Of a DNA stretch of 64,000 bases, positions 61,513-64,000 are shown in pieces. The stretch lies in contig JADJBC010000005.1 of assembly GCA_016703945.1 (NCBI GenBank), positions 186,001 to 250,000 on the forward strand, read 5' to 3'. The translations under genes were made by a program, and so were the position numbers. This stretch comes from Candidatus Aalborgicola danicus. Its GTDB lineage: Bacteria > Pseudomonadota > Gammaproteobacteria > Burkholderiales > Burkholderiaceae_C. The notes beneath the pieces are model-generated. The model saw only the letters and a program-made list of their open reading frames with translations, was not told where the DNA came from and did not search any database. Position 1 is the first letter of the stretch. Each line of letters opens with the position of its first letter.

Positions 61513-61793
61513 TGAAAGCCATCTGGAAAAATACAGTGATTGCTGAAAGTGACGACACGGTGGTCGTGGAGGGAAACCACTATTTCCCGGAGTCGTCGCT
61601 CAAGCGTGAGTTCGTGACCTTCAGCAACCACAAAACGATGTGCCATTGGAAAGGCCAGGCCAGCTACTTGTCATTGATGGTGGCGGGAGAAATGAATCCG
61701 GATGCGGTCTGGTACTACCCTGATCCAAAACCAGAGGCTGCCAACATCAAGGGGCGGGTGGCGTTTTGGAAAGGTGTGCAGATTGAAAAATAG
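61512..61793 (+). CDS. DUF427 family protein
   Basis: A 93-residue protein with the DUF427 pattern: KAIWKNTVIAESDDTVVVEG, NHYFPESSLKREFV, CHWKGQASYLSL and NPDAVWYYPDPKPEAANIKG. The fold is a compact beta structure of unknown catalytic role. It is coupled to egtB by the TGATG overlap. The window does not say whether it acts in thiol metabolism. Confidence 0.9.
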   Translation: MKAIWKNTVIAESDDTVVVEGNHYFPESSLKREFVTFSNHKTMCHWKGQASYLSLMVAGEMNPDAVWYYPDPKPEAANIKGRVAFWKGVQIEK

Positions 61794-61846
61794 GCCCTGG
61801 GTGGTTTTCGGCTTCGATTGCATTCCCGTCTCAAGAATGGCTCGGG

Positions 61847-63361
61847 ATGAATGATCTGATTTCCAATGCAATAGCCCGTCCGGCGCTGCTGGTGATCTTG
61901 GGCTGCGCGTTGTGCGGCATGTTACTGCGTATCTTCAGTACCGTTGGACGACGCGAGCTACAGACCATGTGGTTCTTCAATCTGATTGGCTTGGTGGTGG
62001 TGGTCGCTGCCAACGTGACATTTTCACGCGGCGTTATGAACTGGGCCAACGCGTTTGAGATTGCAGCGACAGGCCTTGCGGTGCTGGGTGCACTCCAAAT
62101 AGCGTGCGTGTTGGTTTTTCAGTTGGTGATGCCTGCCCTGGGTTTGGCCGGCCCGCGCATCGCTCAAGACTTGGCTTTTATGGTTTCCGTGATGGCGTCT
62201 GCCATTTATGGGCTGAGCCAACTCGGTGTGGACCCGAGCAAGCTGTTTACGACCTCTGCCATATTGACCGCCGTATTGGCCTTTGCCATGCAAGACACGT
62301 TGGGCAATGTGTTGGGCGGAGTGGTGCTGCAATTGGACAACTCGTTGAAAGTCGGCGACTTTGTACGAGTCGACACGATTACCGGTACGGTGGTTGATGT
62401 GCGTTGGCGTTATACCGCCATTGAAACGAACGATCGTGAAGTGGTGATCTTGCCCAATAGCGCGTTGATGAAGCAGCGCTTTCATGTGCTGCGCCCGCGC
62501 AATGGGGAGCCGCTGGTCTGGCGTCGTACCTTGCACTTCAACATTGACCCCAATGCAACCGCCCCACATGTCATCGCGGTCATGAACAAGGCGGTGGCAG
62601 ATTCACGTATCACGCTGGTATCTGCCACGCGGCCAGCCAGTACCGTGTTGGCAGATGTAACCGCAGGTTATTGTCGATACGCCTTGCGCTACTGGCTAAC
62701 CGAACCAGAGGCGGATTCCAGCACCGACTCGCTGGTGCGCATCCATGTTGTTGCTGCCCTCGTTCGCGCGAATATTCGGTTCGGTGCGCCACAGGAGCAG
62801 CGCCAGGTCGTCGACGAAAGTGCTGAGCTGCAAAGGCAGGCTGCGATCGAACACGGACGCCGGTTGGTAGCCTTGCAGCGCGCTTCCTTGTTTGCGGGTC
62901 TGTCGCAGAGTGAGCGTGAAGCACTTGCGACATGTTTGGTACGCGCACCTTTTGTCAAAGGCAGTGTGATGACGCGCCAAGGCGCTGTGGCGCATTGGTT
63001 GTACCTCATTGTTGATGGACAAGCCAGCGTTGTTCTCGAACAAGGCGGGCAAATGACGGCTGTTTCCAATTTGAAGGAAGGTGACTTTTTTGGCGAAATG
63101 GGCATGTTGACGGGTGCACCACGCAGTGCAACCGTACTCGCTGTTACCGATGTGGAGAGTTATCGCCTGGATAAGAACGGTTTTGCAGAAGTTTTGTTGC
63201 AGCGCCCAGATATTGCAGTTGAAATTAGCCAGGTACTCGAACAGCGTCAGCGTGAATTGGCAAACGCCCTCCGTCAAAACCAGGCGTCGCAACCGGTGGG
63301 AAAGGCAGAAGAAATGTTGGTCAGCATCTTGGGGTTCTTCGGAATCCGGGAGTCGTCCTAA
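61847..63361 (+). CDS. MscS-like channel with C-terminal cyclic-nucleotide-binding domain
   Basis: A 504-residue membrane protein. Four hydrophobic segments precede the MscS pore and beta domain (AMQDTLGNVLGGVVLQLDNS, LKVGDFVRVDTITGTVVDVR, VVILPNSALMKQRF). After residue 350 a cNMP-binding domain follows, with VDGQASVVLEQGGQMTAV and the phosphate-binding cassette EGDFFGEMGMLTGAPRSATV. This is the bacterial cyclic-nucleotide-gated (bCNG) arrangement. In some members the domain modulates gating. The stop is 21 bases before the DUF2252 start. Confidence 0.9.
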   Translation: MNDLISNAIARPALLVILGCALCGMLLRIFSTVGRRELQTMWFFNLIGLVVVVAANVTFSRGVMNWANAFEIAATGLAVLGALQIACVLVFQLVMPALGLAGPRIAQDLAFMVSVMASAIYGLSQLGVDPSKLFTTSAILTAVLAFAMQDTLGNVLGGVVLQLDNSLKVGDFVRVDTITGTVVDVRWRYTAIETNDREVVILPNSALMKQRFHVLRPRNGEPLVWRRTLHFNIDPNATAPHVIAVMNKAVADSRITLVSATRPASTVLADVTAGYCRYALRYWLTEPEADSSTDSLVRIHVVAALVRANIRFGAPQEQRQVVDESAELQRQAAIEHGRRLVALQRASLFAGLSQSEREALATCLVRAPFVKGSVMTRQGAVAHWLYLIVDGQASVVLEQGGQMTAVSNLKEGDFFGEMGMLTGAPRSATVLAVTDVESYRLDKNGFAEVLLQRPDIAVEISQVLEQRQRELANALRQNQASQPVGKAEEMLVSILGFFGIRESS

Positions 63362-63382
63362 GTTGGCGCAGAACGAGCAAGT

Positions 63383-64000
63383 ATGAAAACTTCAAACACC
63401 AAAGAGCAAGCGTCGTTGAGGTCCGCCCGCGACCAGGCGCAACGTGCAGGGCGCAGCCTGCGTTCAACGGTGGCGCGAGAAGATCACGCCGTTTGGCACC
63501 CAGGGATGCGCCAGGGCGACCCCATCGAAATGCTGATTGCCACCGGTCGCAGTCGGCTCCAGCATCTGCTGCCGTTGCGATATGGCCGCATGAGCCACAC
63601 GCCCTTTACCTATATGCGCGGAGCCGCCGCGATGATGGCCGCTGACGTCGCAGCGGGCGCGATGACCGGCATTCAGGTTCAGGCCTGTGGGGATTGTCAC
63701 CTCGGAAACTTCGGGGCGTTTGCCTCACCCGAGCGGCGGGTGTTGTTTGATATCAATGATTTTGATGAAACGCTGCCTGCATCCTGGGAATTTGACTTGA
63801 AACGTCTGGCCGTCAGTTTTGTATTGTTGGCGCGGCAGCAAGGTTATGACACCGGTTCGACGCGGTCTGTGGCGCAAACCATGTTGTCTGCCTACCGCCT
63901 GCATCTGCAAGACTATGCCCGGCAATCACCACTGGACAACTGGTACGCACTGATTGATTCAGAATTGCTTATCCGCACGGCCGGGGACGAAGCGACTCGC
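63383..64000 (+). CDS. DUF2252 family protein (partial, runs off the window)
   Basis: The first 206 residues of a protein with the DUF2252 signature: RMSHTPFTYMRGAAAMMAAD, QACGDCHLGNFGAFASPERR and DINDFDETLPASWEFDLKRL, resembling kinase-like aminoglycoside-phosphotransferase folds with a D-H-N catalytic loop. Function unknown. The end lies beyond 64000. It probably shares a transcript with the preceding channel gene. Confidence 0.85.
   Translation, partial: MKTSNTKEQASLRSARDQAQRAGRSLRSTVAREDHAVWHPGMRQGDPIEMLIATGRSRLQHLLPLRYGRMSHTPFTYMRGAAAMMAADVAAGAMTGIQVQACGDCHLGNFGAFASPERRVLFDINDFDETLPASWEFDLKRLAVSFVLLARQQGYDTGSTRSVAQTMLSAYRLHLQDYARQSPLDNWYALIDSELLIRTAGDEATR

Overview
The window looks like chromosome from a betaproteobacterium of the order Burkholderiales, most likely a Comamonadaceae member related to Rhodoferax, Polaromonas or Variovorax. 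The basis is high G+C, closely packed genes, the conserved run ispB-rplU-rpmA-obgE-proB-CNP1-rppH-proS, and the product styles (selenium-type ABC transporter beside a TIGR04348 glycosyltransferase, CNP1-like protein, CsgG/HfaB-like lipoprotein). The assignment comes from recognising protein families, not from a database search.

Layout. 1-3.5 kb: a vWA / PP2C phosphatase / Ser-Thr kinase-like triad resembling the TerY-P signalling triads; the kinase gene carries a frameshift. 3.6-6.2 kb: an accessory island with a DUF2971 protein, a nucleotidyltransferase-fold / XRE-regulator pair and a solo Phd/YefM-type antitoxin with paired operator repeats. 6.2-16.6 kb: mostly single genes (fatty acid hydroxylase family, DUF1579-like protein, zinc-free alcohol dehydrogenase, YjjJ-type HipA kinase, NADH-dehydrogenase-like flavoprotein, RlmI-like methyltransferase, a DUF2330/RnfD-like pair, FAD amine oxidase). 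17-18.8 kb: BlaR1/BlaI-type pair with a clear double operator. 19-25.5 kb: MscS, a frameshifted HAD hydrolase, and an NAD salvage cluster (pncB, nadE, nadM-Nudix) ending in a DNA glycosylase.

The most coherent specialised system is at 25.5-32.5 kb: a PhnDCEE-type ABC transporter of the class predicted to carry selenium oxyanions, the selenosugar synthase senB, the divergent selenoneine synthase senA and the hercynine-forming methyltransferase egtD. Together they would take up selenium and build selenoneine; the selenophosphate synthetase (senC/selD) is not in the window. A separate ergothioneine synthase egtB lies at 60.3 kb, beside glutathione reductase, and probably shares the same EgtD product.

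32.5-40.4 kb holds tRNA-Pro(CGG) and the housekeeping run named above. 40.4-45.3 kb has a double palindromic repeat element, grxD, an orphan GspE/PilB ATPase, yjdM, an IS66 remnant and a 3-hydroxyacyl-CoA dehydrogenase. 45.4-64 kb has a CsgG-like lipoprotein, a CusS/CusR-like two-component system split by an inverted solute-binding-protein gene, lipid genes (tesB, WS/DGAT), a cytochrome-d1-domain protein, an M3 peptidase, a TPR/HupE pair, gor-egtB-DUF427, a cyclic-nucleotide-domain MscS channel and the start of a DUF2252 gene.

Two sequence-level patterns stand out. A roughly 40-55 bp dispersed repeat related to GATAGCTA-N-GCGCATATTCCACGTGGGCTAGAGGCC occurs at least eight times, twice inside reading frames. 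Three otherwise good genes (kinase, HAD, ispB) each carry a single-base frameshift, two of them in homopolymer runs and one in an essential gene, which suggests residual sequencing error more than true decay.
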